DNA of 36,949 nucleotides from an uncultured Prevotella sp. (GTDB taxonomy: Bacteria; Bacteroidota; Bacteroidia; Bacteroidales; Bacteroidaceae): positions 1 to 36,949 of the forward strand of contig NZ_CAMJFM010000024.1 in NCBI RefSeq assembly GCF_946404925.1, in the 5' to 3' direction. The position numbers were made by a program, and so were the translations under genes. The notes beneath the pieces were generated by a model. It was not told the origin of the DNA, made no database searches, and worked only from the letters and a program-made list of their open reading frames with translations. Positions 26,669-34,380 of this stretch are shown piece after piece; position 1 is the stretch's first letter, and each line of letters starts with the position of its first letter.

Positions 26669-27076
26669 ATGGATTACAAGATTATTGACATCGAAGGTGT
26701 TGGCGACGTTTACGCTGAAAAGCTTGTTGCTGCAGGTATTAACAAAGTAAGCGAATTGCTGGAGAAGTGTGCTGCCCCAAAGGGCCGTCATCAGTTAGCT
26801 GAAACTACTGGTATCCCCGAGAAGTTGATTCTTCGCTGGACCAATCATGCTGATTTGTTCCGTGTAAATGGTGTAGGCCCTCAGTTTGCTGAGTTGCTTG
26901 AGAAGGCTGGTGTTGACACCGTTAAGGAGTTCCGTCATCGTGTAGCTGAGAATCTCCAGCCAAAACTCGAGGAGATCAACGCCCAGTTCCACATCTGCGG
27001 ACGTGTTCCTGCTGTTTCTGAAATCCAGAAGATGATTCAGCAGGCTAAGGAGCTTGAGCCAATGATGACTTATTGA
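26669..27076 (+). CDS. DUF4332 helix-hairpin-helix protein
   Basis: 135 residues, cytoplasmic, no signal peptide. Two helix-hairpin-helix-like motifs are visible: IEGVGDVYAEKLVAAGI (about 8-24) and VNGVGPQFAELLEKAGV (about 66-82). This arrangement matches DUF4332 proteins, which are presumed to bind DNA or nucleotide-containing partners; no activity is established to my knowledge. It has a good promoter of its own and is monocistronic. Its 3' end overlaps the convergent RecD-like gene by 7 bases. Confidence 0.88.
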   Translation: MDYKIIDIEGVGDVYAEKLVAAGINKVSELLEKCAAPKGRHQLAETTGIPEKLILRWTNHADLFRVNGVGPQFAELLEKAGVDTVKEFRHRVAENLQPKLEEINAQFHICGRVPAVSEIQKMIQQAKELEPMMTY

Positions 27077-28494
27077 TCTATCTGAGTCTTAGGCCAATTT
27101 ACAAGGAAGAGTTTTTCGGTGGCACGAGTAAAGGCGGTATATAGCCAGTGGATATAATCTGGTGTTAGCATATCGTCAGTCATATAGCCTTGGTCGATAT
27201 ACACATGGGCCCACTGACCACCTTGGGCCTTATGACAAGTAACGGCATAGGCATATTTTATCTGGAGAGCGTTATAATATTTATCGTTCTTCAGTTTTTT
27301 AATGCGATCTGCTTTCAGAGGCACATCAGCATAATCCTCCATCACAGCATTGTATAGCTGTTCCTGCTGATCGTGCGATAAGGCTGGCGATTCTGTGGTT
27401 AGCGAATCGAGAACTACGGTAGCAGTTAGTTCGTAGTCATCATAATCAGGCAGCATCATAGTTACCTCAGCAAAGCGGAACCCATAGAGTTCGTGGATAT
27501 TTCGCACACGTTGTACCACAGCTATATCGCCATTGGCTATAAATGGAATCTCCTTAGATTGCTCCGTCCAAAAGTAGTTGTTCTTTACTATCATCAGCTG
27601 GTCGCCACGACATAGTTCGTCTTCGCAATCAAGTACGGTGTTGCGTATGCCCTGGTTATAGATATTTGCGCGCTTGTTGCTACGGGTGATGACCATTGTC
27701 TCGTCCATACCCGCCCTGCTATAGCTTGTTGCCAACGATTCTACCAACTCATCTCCTGGAACAATACAGATATCCGTAAAGCCTTTCAGACGAATCTTTG
27801 GCAGAACTAATCTCTCACCTCTCCCCTCTCCGCTCTCACCTCTAACTATTGTAGCATTCCAAAGGATGCCAGAATCCTCACTTTGGCGCAACACCTGATT
27901 CAAGTCGCACTCATAGACCTTCATGCCATAGGCACGAATCACATCTGTCATCAGCGCAGGACTCTCATCCTCGCCAACTGGTGGCAACTGGGCTTTATCG
28001 CCCACCAACACCATACGGCAATTTTGACCACTATACACAAACTGCATCAAGTCGTCGAGCAAACAGCCACTACCAAAAGCAGAATCGCCATAACCTTGGT
28101 TGGCTATCATCGACGACTCGTCTATTATAAATAAGGTGTCATGATTCAGATTGGCATTCAGATTGAATGACGACAAATCGCCTGCAGACTTCTGGCGATA
28201 GATGCGACGATGTATCGTATAGGCGGGATGACCCGCATTCAGCGAGAACACCTTGGCAGCACGACCAGTAGGAGCCATCAGAATCATCTTCTGCTTCAGG
28301 GTGGTCATGGCCTTTACTATCGCTCCAGCCAGCGTGGTTTTACCTGTACCAGCAGAGCCACGAAGAATCATCACCACCTGATCATCGCGATCGCTCATAA
28401 AGAGCGAAAACACATCGATGGCATGCTCCTGTTCCTCTGTTGGAGTCACCCCCAAGGCCTCTCTTATCCTATATTTAAGTTCGTCGATAATCAT
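27070..28494 (-). CDS. RecD-like/UvrD-type ATP-dependent helicase
   Basis: 474-residue SF1B helicase. Walker A is GSAGTGKTT (46-54), followed by APTGRAAKVF, the Walker B/motif II stretch LFIIDESSM, motif III in VLVGDKAQLPPVGE, and the C-terminal UvrD_C_2 motif YAVTCHKAQGGQW. A GTG at 28503 in the same frame lies within the -7 box, so the ATG at 28494 (MIIDELKYRI) is the start and the transcript is nearly leaderless. A run of RGESGEGRGE (27811-27845 in DNA) looks like an insertion. Similar single-subunit helicases lie next to DUF3822/rsmD in Bacteroidota; the role is presumably DNA repair. Confidence 0.9.
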   Translation of the reverse strand: MIIDELKYRIREALGVTPTEEQEHAIDVFSLFMSDRDDQVVMILRGSAGTGKTTLAGAIVKAMTTLKQKMILMAPTGRAAKVFSLNAGHPAYTIHRRIYRQKSAGDLSSFNLNANLNHDTLFIIDESSMIANQGYGDSAFGSGCLLDDLMQFVYSGQNCRMVLVGDKAQLPPVGEDESPALMTDVIRAYGMKVYECDLNQVLRQSEDSGILWNATIVRGESGEGRGERLVLPKIRLKGFTDICIVPGDELVESLATSYSRAGMDETMVITRSNKRANIYNQGIRNTVLDCEDELCRGDQLMIVKNNYFWTEQSKEIPFIANGDIAVVQRVRNIHELYGFRFAEVTMMLPDYDDYELTATVVLDSLTTESPALSHDQQEQLYNAVMEDYADVPLKADRIKKLKNDKYYNALQIKYAYAVTCHKAQGGQWAHVYIDQGYMTDDMLTPDYIHWLYTAFTRATEKLFLVNWPKTQIDQ

Positions 28495-28502
28495 TTCGGC
28501 CA

Positions 28503-28510
28503 CAAAGATA
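28503..28510 (-). promoter_or_regulatory. -7 box of the RecD-like helicase gene
   Basis: TATCTTTG on the minus strand, with its last G only 8 bases before the ATG at 28494. The expected transcription start (about 4-8 bases after the box) nearly coincides with the start codon. Confidence 0.65.
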
Positions 28511-28516
28511 CGAAAA

Positions 28517-28544
28517 ATTAAACATTAAACATTAAACATTAAAA
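28517..28544. repeat. Four ATTAAAN heptads between divergent promoters
   Basis: ATTAAAC three times and ATTAAAA once, in perfect 7-base register. Unlike the tracts at 585-612 and 10002-10029, this one lies upstream of the -7 boxes of two divergent genes and not in a leader. Confidence 0.85.
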
Positions 28545-28553
28545 AAAATATTG

Positions 28554-28561
28554 TACCTTTG
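28554..28561 (+). promoter_or_regulatory. -7 box of the small ORF/DUF3822/rsmD operon
   Basis: TACCTTTG followed by CACCCAGTT and then the ATG at 28571, so the leader is at most a few bases. The -33 position falls within the heptad tract and lacks a TTG. Confidence 0.65.
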
Positions 28562-28570
28562 CACCCAGTT

Positions 28571-28666
28571 ATGCATATCAACAATAAATTAGTTAATATC
28601 GTTCTGGCCTTGATAGCTGTATGCTTGCTTGCGCTGTGCGTGGCCAGTGTGATGAACGTTAAGTAG
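28571..28666 (+). CDS. 31-residue single-helix membrane peptide
   Basis: Reads MHINNKLVNIVLALIAVCLL then ALCVASVMNVK and a TAG stop. A short polar N-terminus precedes one hydrophobic helix (about residues 8-28) with two Cys and a small polar tail. The first base after its stop is the A of the DUF3822 ATG (28667), a tight arrangement that suggests translational coupling. The ATG is within about 10 bases of a good -7 box. I do not recognise a family. It could be a real small membrane protein or a coupling leader peptide; conservation in relatives would decide. Confidence 0.6.
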   Translation: MHINNKLVNIVLALIAVCLLALCVASVMNVK

Positions 28667-29467
28667 ATGGACGCGAAAAAGACTATTATACGCATAGGGC
28701 GAAACACGCTCTCATTCACCACACTCGATGCCGCCAGCACCGAGCATCCCATCCTGTACCGTCCTTACGTAGTAAAGGGTGGCATCTCGATGTCGGCCAA
28801 TCTGCGCGAAGCATTTAAGACGGGCTACTGTATCGATGCTGATACGACCAAGGTCCAGGTGATGGTTGAGACAGCATCGTTGTTGGTACCCATCGAGCAG
28901 TTCGACGAGGCTGAGATGGAGGATATCTTCTCTTATTCATATCCAGCTGGTCAGGAGAAGCGTGTCATCTATTACGATGTATTGCCCGACTTGAAGGCTG
29001 TATGCCTCTATGCAATCAACAAGAATCTCGATACCGTTATTCGCGACCGTTTTGATAATGGCGTAACTTTTGTTCACTCGATGACTCCCGTCTGGCGCCA
29101 GCTACACCAGCGCAGTTTTACTGGTCATCGCAACAAACTTTACGGATATTTCCATGGCAAGCAACTCGAAGTATTCAGTTTCCAGCAGAACCGCTTTAAG
29201 TTCTGCAACAGCTTTGATGCTGCTCATGCCCACGATGCATTATACTATCTGCTATATGTATGGAAACAGCTAAGACTGCAGAGCGAACACGACGAACTGC
29301 ACATTCTTGGCGATATACCTGAACAGGAGTGGTTGCTACAGGAGTTGAAGCGATTCCTGCAGAACGCCTACCTGATTAATGCCCAGGCAGAATTCCAGGA
29401 TGCCCCCGCCACTAAGATTAAAGGTATGCCATACGATTTGATAACCCTAATAACCCGCGGACGATGA
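28667..29467 (+). CDS. DUF3822 family protein
   Basis: 266-residue cytoplasmic protein of a Bacteroidota-specific family, recognised from its position directly before rsmD and features such as YSYPAGQEKRVIYYDVLP and HSMTPVWRQL. The fold appears ASKHA/actin-like in layout (repeated beta-rich halves), but no nucleotide-binding motif is visible and the function is unknown. Its start abuts the small ORF stop, and its last four bases overlap the rsmD start (ATGA), so the three genes are one translationally coupled unit. Confidence 0.85.
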   Translation: MDAKKTIIRIGRNTLSFTTLDAASTEHPILYRPYVVKGGISMSANLREAFKTGYCIDADTTKVQVMVETASLLVPIEQFDEAEMEDIFSYSYPAGQEKRVIYYDVLPDLKAVCLYAINKNLDTVIRDRFDNGVTFVHSMTPVWRQLHQRSFTGHRNKLYGYFHGKQLEVFSFQQNRFKFCNSFDAAHAHDALYYLLYVWKQLRLQSEHDELHILGDIPEQEWLLQELKRFLQNAYLINAQAEFQDAPATKIKGMPYDLITLITRGR

Positions 29468-29997
29468 GAATAATTACAGGCATATATAAAGGTCGTCATT
29501 TCGACATACCTCGCTCGTTCAAGGCGCGCCCAACTACCGACTTTGCCAAGGAGAACATTTTTAACGTGCTGGCCGGCTATGTCGATTTCGAAGATATCAA
29601 CGCCCTCGACCTCTTCTCTGGCACAGGCAGCATCTCACTCGAGCTGGTTTCGCGTGGATGCAGTCATGTGGTAAGTGTTGAGATGGATCGCGACCATCAT
29701 CGTTTCATCACCGATTGTTTGAAGAAGCTGGATACCGATATCTGCCTGCCTCTTCGTGGCGATGTGTTCCGCTATATCAAATCGTGCAAACAGCAGTTTG
29801 ATTTCATCTTTGCCGATCCACCTTATGCACTAAAAGAGTTGCCCACAATTCCTGGACTGATTTTTGAGCGCGGCTTGCTGAAAGAAGGAGGAATACTGGT
29901 TTTTGAACATGGCAAGGATAACGACTTCTCAAGCGATCCTCATTTCGTAGAGCATCGCACATACGGCAGCGTAAACTTCTCGATTTTCAAGAATTAG
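29464..29997 (+). CDS. rsmD: 16S rRNA (guanine-966-N2)-methyltransferase
   Basis: 177-residue SAM-dependent enzyme methylating G966 of 16S rRNA during 30S assembly. RIITGIYKGRHFDIP (2-16) and RPTTDFAKENIFNVL (22-36) are typical for RsmD. Motif I is LDLFSGTGSISLE (about 48-60), the acidic motif II lies in VVSVEMD, and the catalytic motif IV is FADPPYAL (about 116-123). It overlaps DUF3822 by 4 bases and its stop overlaps the convergent cardiolipin synthase stop by 4 bases. Confidence 0.94.
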   Translation: MRIITGIYKGRHFDIPRSFKARPTTDFAKENIFNVLAGYVDFEDINALDLFSGTGSISLELVSRGCSHVVSVEMDRDHHRFITDCLKKLDTDICLPLRGDVFRYIKSCKQQFDFIFADPPYALKELPTIPGLIFERGLLKEGGILVFEHGKDNDFSSDPHFVEHRTYGSVNFSIFKN

Positions 29998-31412
29998 AAT
30001 AGTGGCGACAACATTCTTGTAACGCTCTCCCACAGGCGTACAAAGAATCCGTTATTCATTCGTTCCTTTGCGTCTTCAAGCGGTATTGCTTGCTCCAAGT
30101 CGCGAAGGAATATGTTTTTCATGCGCAATGCCAAGCCCTCGTCGAAGAAGAAGACGTTGGCCTCGAAGTTGTTCTCGAAACTACGGAAATCAAGATTGGT
30201 CGATCCGCAGGTTGTGATGGCATCATCGCACACCAGCATCTTTGAATGCAGGAATCCTGCCTCATACAGACTCACCTTTACCCCAGCCTCCTGTATCTCG
30301 CGCAGATAGCTACGGCTGGCCCACTCCACAAAGCGGGCATCACTACGTCGCGGACAAATCACCCTGACATCAACACCACCCAGAGCAGCTGTCTTCAGGG
30401 CAAAGAGTACAGACTCGTTGGGCAGGAAATAAGGCGTTTCAAGATACAGATATCGCTTGGCGCCAAGTATAATGCGCACATATCCCTGCTGGATTTCAGG
30501 ATAAGGCGTGGTAGGGCCGCTGGTAACCACCTGAGCCAGACAATTATTGGATATATCCTCACATCGCGGATAGTACTTGCGATCTGAAACCAACGTGCGA
30601 TCCACAAAATACCAATCTACCAAGAATGCTCTCTGCAAGGCATGAACACCTCCGCCAGTAATCCTCAACATCGTGTCGCGCCAAGGCTGATCGTCGGTAC
30701 CCTTCACATATCGCTGGGCAATGTTCATGCCTCCGATATATCCCACATTTCCGTCTATCACAATGATCTTGCGGTGGTTGCGATAGTTAACCTTGCTGGT
30801 AAACGATGGGAACCTTACTGGCATAAACGAACGGACTTCGATACCCGCCTCGCGCATACGTTCAAAGAAACGATGACTCACATTCCAACAGCCCACATCA
30901 TCGTACACCAACCTTACCTCTACACCCTCTTTCCGCTTGTCAATCAGCGCATCGGCCACAAGTGTGCCCAACGGGTCTTCGGCAAATATGTACATATCTA
31001 TATGTATGTGGTCCTTGGCGCGCCCTATATCATCCATCAGTTCTGCTATAAACTGATAGCCATCAGTACAGATATCAACCAGATTATCCTTAAACGGCAG
31101 GGCCAGGTTCTGATTCACAAACAGGTCTATCAGCGGTTTGTGCTTGTCTGGCAATCGAAGATTCTGTTGCTCAGCAAACTCCAGCATCGATCGCTTGGTT
31201 AGCTGATTCATCGAACGCTCACTCACGTAGCGCTCCTTGCGATGGTTGATGCCAAAAAACAGATAGAACACTATACCAACCACGGGCACAAAGTAAATCA
31301 CCAGCGCCCAGGCCATCGTCTTAGCGGGTTGGCGGTTATCCATCACCACATGCACTATGGCGATGACTACCAACACGTAGTAGACTATCAGTATAATGTT
31401 CAACCAGTTCAT
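29994..31412 (-). CDS. cls: Cardiolipin synthase (phospholipase D family)
   Basis: 472-residue inner-membrane enzyme that joins phosphatidylglycerol molecules to make cardiolipin. Two N-terminal membrane helices (about 5-24 and 33-54) are followed by two PLD domains, each with a complete HKD motif: His213-x-Lys215 in NHRKIIVIDGNVGYIGG and His389-x-Lys391 with Asp396 in LHSKMLVCDD. The spacing and the two-helix anchor match ClsA-type bacterial enzymes. It overlaps the dnaG stop by 4 bases, making it the third gene of the membrane protein/dnaG/cls operon. Confidence 0.93.
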   Translation of the reverse strand: MNWLNIILIVYYVLVVIAIVHVVMDNRQPAKTMAWALVIYFVPVVGIVFYLFFGINHRKERYVSERSMNQLTKRSMLEFAEQQNLRLPDKHKPLIDLFVNQNLALPFKDNLVDICTDGYQFIAELMDDIGRAKDHIHIDMYIFAEDPLGTLVADALIDKRKEGVEVRLVYDDVGCWNVSHRFFERMREAGIEVRSFMPVRFPSFTSKVNYRNHRKIIVIDGNVGYIGGMNIAQRYVKGTDDQPWRDTMLRITGGGVHALQRAFLVDWYFVDRTLVSDRKYYPRCEDISNNCLAQVVTSGPTTPYPEIQQGYVRIILGAKRYLYLETPYFLPNESVLFALKTAALGGVDVRVICPRRSDARFVEWASRSYLREIQEAGVKVSLYEAGFLHSKMLVCDDAITTCGSTNLDFRSFENNFEANVFFFDEGLALRMKNIFLRDLEQAIPLEDAKERMNNGFFVRLWESVTRMLSPLF

Positions 31413-33334
31413 CTGCCCAGTTTTCTTGCCAACTCCTTGTAAATTCTGTCTACATGCGCCAACTCTTGCATAATCGACATGTAGTCGTCCTTACAGTTCT
31501 TTAATGCCGCCTTCAGCTCCTCAACCTTTTCTTTCAGGCAATAGTAACGGAAGTCAAGCACCAAGTGTTCCACATGCTGACGCAATCCTCCCTCGCGATC
31601 CTTCATCTGGAAGCTCTTGCTTAGCTGATAGGGATCTACAGCCAGATTTGCAGCTACAGAACTCACCTCGTAGTCAGGATGGCGCATCAGGTATTCCTCG
31701 GCCTTAAACGCTTCATCGCCAACATGCGCCACCACCTCCTGCAGAATCTTGTTGTAGATGGGATTGCTGAAGCTAAGCCCATCGGAGCTGAGGTCGTAGT
31801 CTACAAATTGTGCCACAGTCAGGTTCATCGTTCCGCCATCAGCAGTAGCTATGTTCTCGTATATCACTTTCTCGCCATCGCGCACTATAGCCTTTATCAG
31901 CATCTCTTCCAGCTGACCTATCTGCTCGTTGGTGGTGTGCAGACCTATAGCCATTGGCTTGCCCTCTTTTTCGCGTTGTATCGCTTCTTGGGCCTGTTCG
32001 CGATTATACTCCTTTTCCTTCTCCTCGCGGTCATGACTTATCATGCCATTCATCGAGTTTAGCAGCGTTTCTTCCTTGATGCCAAGTCGACGCGAAAGTT
32101 GTGTGAGATATTCATCACGCAGCAACTGATCGTCGACTACCGAGATACTCTTGACGATACCTCCGATAGCCTCCGAACGCTTCACAGGATCAGTTACCGA
32201 TTCAACCGTCAGCTTGGTTTTAAACTCGATAAAGTCCTCAGCATGCTCCTCGATGTATGCCTTGAATTCTGCAGCAGTATGCTTACGAGAGAATGAGTCT
32301 GGGTCGTCGCCATCAGGCAGCAGCAACACCTTTACCTTCATGCCCTCAGCCAGCAGCATATCTGTTCCTCGCATCGCTGCATGTATACCAGCCTCATCGC
32401 CATCATACAGCAGAATGATGTTGGGAGTGAAGCGGCGCAACAATTTAATCTGATGCTTCGAGAGTGCAGTACCCGAGTTGGCCACCACATTCTCCAATCC
32501 GCATTGGTGCATGGCTATCACATCGGTATAGCCCTCCACCATATACACGCAGTCTTCCTTGGCTATGGCCTTCTTGCCTTGATAAAGTCCGTAAAGCTCA
32601 CGCTCCTTGTGGTAGATTTCAGAATCAGGCGAGTTCACATATTTCTGCTGCACACCCTTTGTGCGGGCATCCAGCAATCGACCGCCAAAGGCCACCACCT
32701 TTCCACTCACGTTGAACCAAGGAAATATCACACGACCAGCATATCTGTCGTATACACCCTTTTCGCCCTTGATGCAGAGGCCAGTCTTTATCAGGAACTC
32801 CTCTTTATATCCAGCCTTCTTCGCAGCCAAATCAAGAGCATCGCGCTTGCTCAGCGAGAAGCCAAGATTAAACTTCTCTACAATATCATCGCGAATGCCT
32901 CGACTACGGAAATACTGACGACCAATAGCCACGCCATCAGGATCATTATTCAGCACATCCTTAAAGTAGTTCATCGCCCACTCGTTGACAATAAACATCG
33001 ACTCGCGATCGCTCTGTTGTTGTTTTTCCTCGTCAGATAGTTCCTTCTCCTGTATCTCGATGTTGTACTTCTTGGCCAGCCATCGTAAGGCCTCAGGATA
33101 GGTTATCTGCTCGTGTTTCATCAGGAAGTTGATGGCAGTTCCGCCCTCACCACACGAGAAACACTTACATATCTGCTTGGTGGGCGACACCATGAACGAT
33201 GGCGTCTTATCGTCGTGGAACGGGCACAAACCCTTATAGTTTACGCCCGACTTTTTAAGCGTAACAAACTCGCTCACCACATCTACGATGTTCGTGGCAT
33301 CGAGTATCTTGTCAATCGTTTCTCTATCAATCAT
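31409..33334 (-). CDS. dnaG: DNA primase DnaG
   Basis: 641-residue replicative primase that makes RNA primers on lagging-strand template. The N-terminal CHC2 zinc ribbon is Cys37-x2-His40 with Cys58-x2-Cys61 (GLCPFHDDKTPSF and CFSCGEGG). The catalytic core follows from about 120, with the TOPRIM motifs VVANSGTALS, ILLYDGDEAGIHAAMRGTD and LPDGDDPDSF. The C-terminal helicase-interaction domain is helical. It is embedded between a small membrane protein (3-base gap) and cls (4-base overlap), and not in the rpsU-dnaG-rpoD macromolecular synthesis operon of proteobacteria. Confidence 0.96.
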   Translation of the reverse strand: MIDRETIDKILDATNIVDVVSEFVTLKKSGVNYKGLCPFHDDKTPSFMVSPTKQICKCFSCGEGGTAINFLMKHEQITYPEALRWLAKKYNIEIQEKELSDEEKQQQSDRESMFIVNEWAMNYFKDVLNNDPDGVAIGRQYFRSRGIRDDIVEKFNLGFSLSKRDALDLAAKKAGYKEEFLIKTGLCIKGEKGVYDRYAGRVIFPWFNVSGKVVAFGGRLLDARTKGVQQKYVNSPDSEIYHKERELYGLYQGKKAIAKEDCVYMVEGYTDVIAMHQCGLENVVANSGTALSKHQIKLLRRFTPNIILLYDGDEAGIHAAMRGTDMLLAEGMKVKVLLLPDGDDPDSFSRKHTAAEFKAYIEEHAEDFIEFKTKLTVESVTDPVKRSEAIGGIVKSISVVDDQLLRDEYLTQLSRRLGIKEETLLNSMNGMISHDREEKEKEYNREQAQEAIQREKEGKPMAIGLHTTNEQIGQLEEMLIKAIVRDGEKVIYENIATADGGTMNLTVAQFVDYDLSSDGLSFSNPIYNKILQEVVAHVGDEAFKAEEYLMRHPDYEVSSVAANLAVDPYQLSKSFQMKDREGGLRQHVEHLVLDFRYYCLKEKVEELKAALKNCKDDYMSIMQELAHVDRIYKELARKLGR

Positions 33335-33337
33335 ACT

Positions 33338-33712
33338 TTATGGTTTCATAAAGACGAAGTAAACTGCTGCTACCAGACAGAGTGCCGCTGCTGCGTGATT
33401 CCAATGCAACTCCTCGTGCTGGAAAATGAAGTTGGCGATGATGGCAAACACCACCAGCGATATGCACTCCTGTATCACCTTGAGCTGCACCAGGTTGAAC
33501 GGACCACCGTTATCCACGAATCCGATGCGGTTTGCTGGAACCTGACAGCAATACTCGAAGAAGGCGATAACCCACGAGAATGCAATCACCAGATATAGTG
33601 GCCAGTTGGTAGAAACGCCAGCTTGTTGCAGACGCAGATGACCATACCAAGCGAATGTCATAAACACATTGCTCATAATGAGCAGCAGGATAGTATAAAT
33701 ACCGTTTGTCAT
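33338..33712 (-). CDS. Small DMT-type membrane protein (DUF486 family)
   Basis: 124 residues with four hydrophobic helices (about 6-24, 37-55, 82-98, 104-121), one of them containing LYLVIAFSWVIAFFEYCCQVPANRIG, followed by GPFNLVQLKVIQE. These match the short DMT_6/DUF486 proteins, small relatives of the drug/metabolite transporters; substrate unknown. It heads the operon with dnaG and cls. A weak -7 candidate (TAATTTCG, 33751-33744, one mismatch) lies 32 bases upstream, and the preceding gene is isolated by the hairpin at 33752-33792. Confidence 0.88.
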   Translation of the reverse strand: MTNGIYTILLLIMSNVFMTFAWYGHLRLQQAGVSTNWPLYLVIAFSWVIAFFEYCCQVPANRIGFVDNGGPFNLVQLKVIQECISLVVFAIIANFIFQHEELHWNHAAAALCLVAAVYFVFMKP

Positions 33713-33751
33713 TTCTTCAATACTTCACTAACAATTACGGCTGCGAAATTA

Positions 33752-33792
33752 CAAAAAAAATTCCAATCTACATCAAATAGATTGGATTTTTT
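33752..33792. terminator. Bidirectional intrinsic terminator downstream of the DUF6078 gene
   Basis: A 9-bp stem TCCAATCTA / TAGATTGGA (33762-33770 and 33778-33786) with a 7-base loop. T runs lie on both strands (A run 33752-33760 and T run 33787-33792). It terminates the minus-strand DUF6078 transcript, whose stop is at 33800, and insulates the dnaG operon. Confidence 0.85.
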
Positions 33793-33799
33793 CTTATGT

Positions 33800-34234
33800 T
33801 TAATCAAAATCCCATGCGACTACATAATGATCAAACTTTACATCATTATTCCCAAACTTCGCCAGCACCTCCATAATCTCTTTCTGCCGCTTAGGCGAAA
33901 TCATTATCTCGCCATTATGAGCACGATAGTACTGCCCATTGCCGCTACCAAACAGCGCGCTTACGCTACGACGTGCCTCAGCCCGCAGATAGGTTGGCAG
34001 GTTACGATATAGCTGCGAAAAGCCCCACGCTTTCTTCACCAGCTTCTTCTCGTTATAACAACTACACTTACCATCCTTCCAAGCCGCAGGATAAACCGCA
34101 GAGCCTTTATCTCGCTCTTCAGCCACCAGCTGGGCCTGATAATGCATACACTTCTCTTTATTATCACAATCGCTGTTAAAACACAGCGCATATCCACCTG
34201 GGATATCTTTTGCCTTCAGTTCTTTTTCTTCCAT
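33800..34234 (-). CDS. DUF6078-like cysteine-rich protein
   Basis: 144-residue cytoplasmic protein. An N-terminal Cys cluster (YALCFNSDCDNKEKCMHY, then GKCSCY) suggests a small metal-binding knuckle, followed by a helical region (KKAWGFSQLYRNLPTYLRAEARRSVSALFG) and a conserved-looking GNGQYYRAHNGE. This pattern matches DUF6078 proteins of Bacteroidales as I recall them; function is unknown. It lies just outside the left inverted repeat of the vapE unit (28 bases from its ATG to the repeat), so it may be a passenger or unrelated. I see no clear promoter between the repeat and its start; transcription could come from within the repeat or from vapE. Confidence 0.7.
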   Translation of the reverse strand: MEEKELKAKDIPGGYALCFNSDCDNKEKCMHYQAQLVAEERDKGSAVYPAAWKDGKCSCYNEKKLVKKAWGFSQLYRNLPTYLRAEARRSVSALFGSGNGQYYRAHNGEIMISPKRQKEIMEVLAKFGNNDVKFDHYVVAWDFD

Positions 34235-34262
34235 TGTATATTCTGTTTTTTAAAAAGTTATC

Positions 34263-34373
34263 AAAAAAATCTCTCATCTCTCAACAAATCTCTCGAAACG
34301 CCCGTGTACAAAGGGTTTGAGAGGCATGAGAGATTTTCGGAATCTCTCCCTAATCTCTCAAGAATCTCTCATG
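34263..34373. repeat. Left arm of the vapE-flanking inverted repeat
   Basis: About 111 bp; its reverse complement recurs at 35806-35915 with 8 mismatches and one 1-base indel by eye (about 92% identity). It includes a 34-bp perfect core (34286-34319 pairing with 35860-35893) centred on CGCCCGTGTACAAAGGG. The arm contains TCTCTC at 34270, 34277, 34289, 34343, 34354 and 34365, and GAGAGA at 34328. The last three TCTCTC copies are exactly 11 bp apart. It ends 7 bases before the vapE stop codon. Confidence 0.95.
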
Positions 34374-34380
34374 TTTTCCC

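Noticed and set aside
28495..28503. GTG start for the RecD-like helicase at 28503
   Set aside because: The GTG overlaps the -7 box, so it cannot be in the mRNA; the ATG at 28494 fits.
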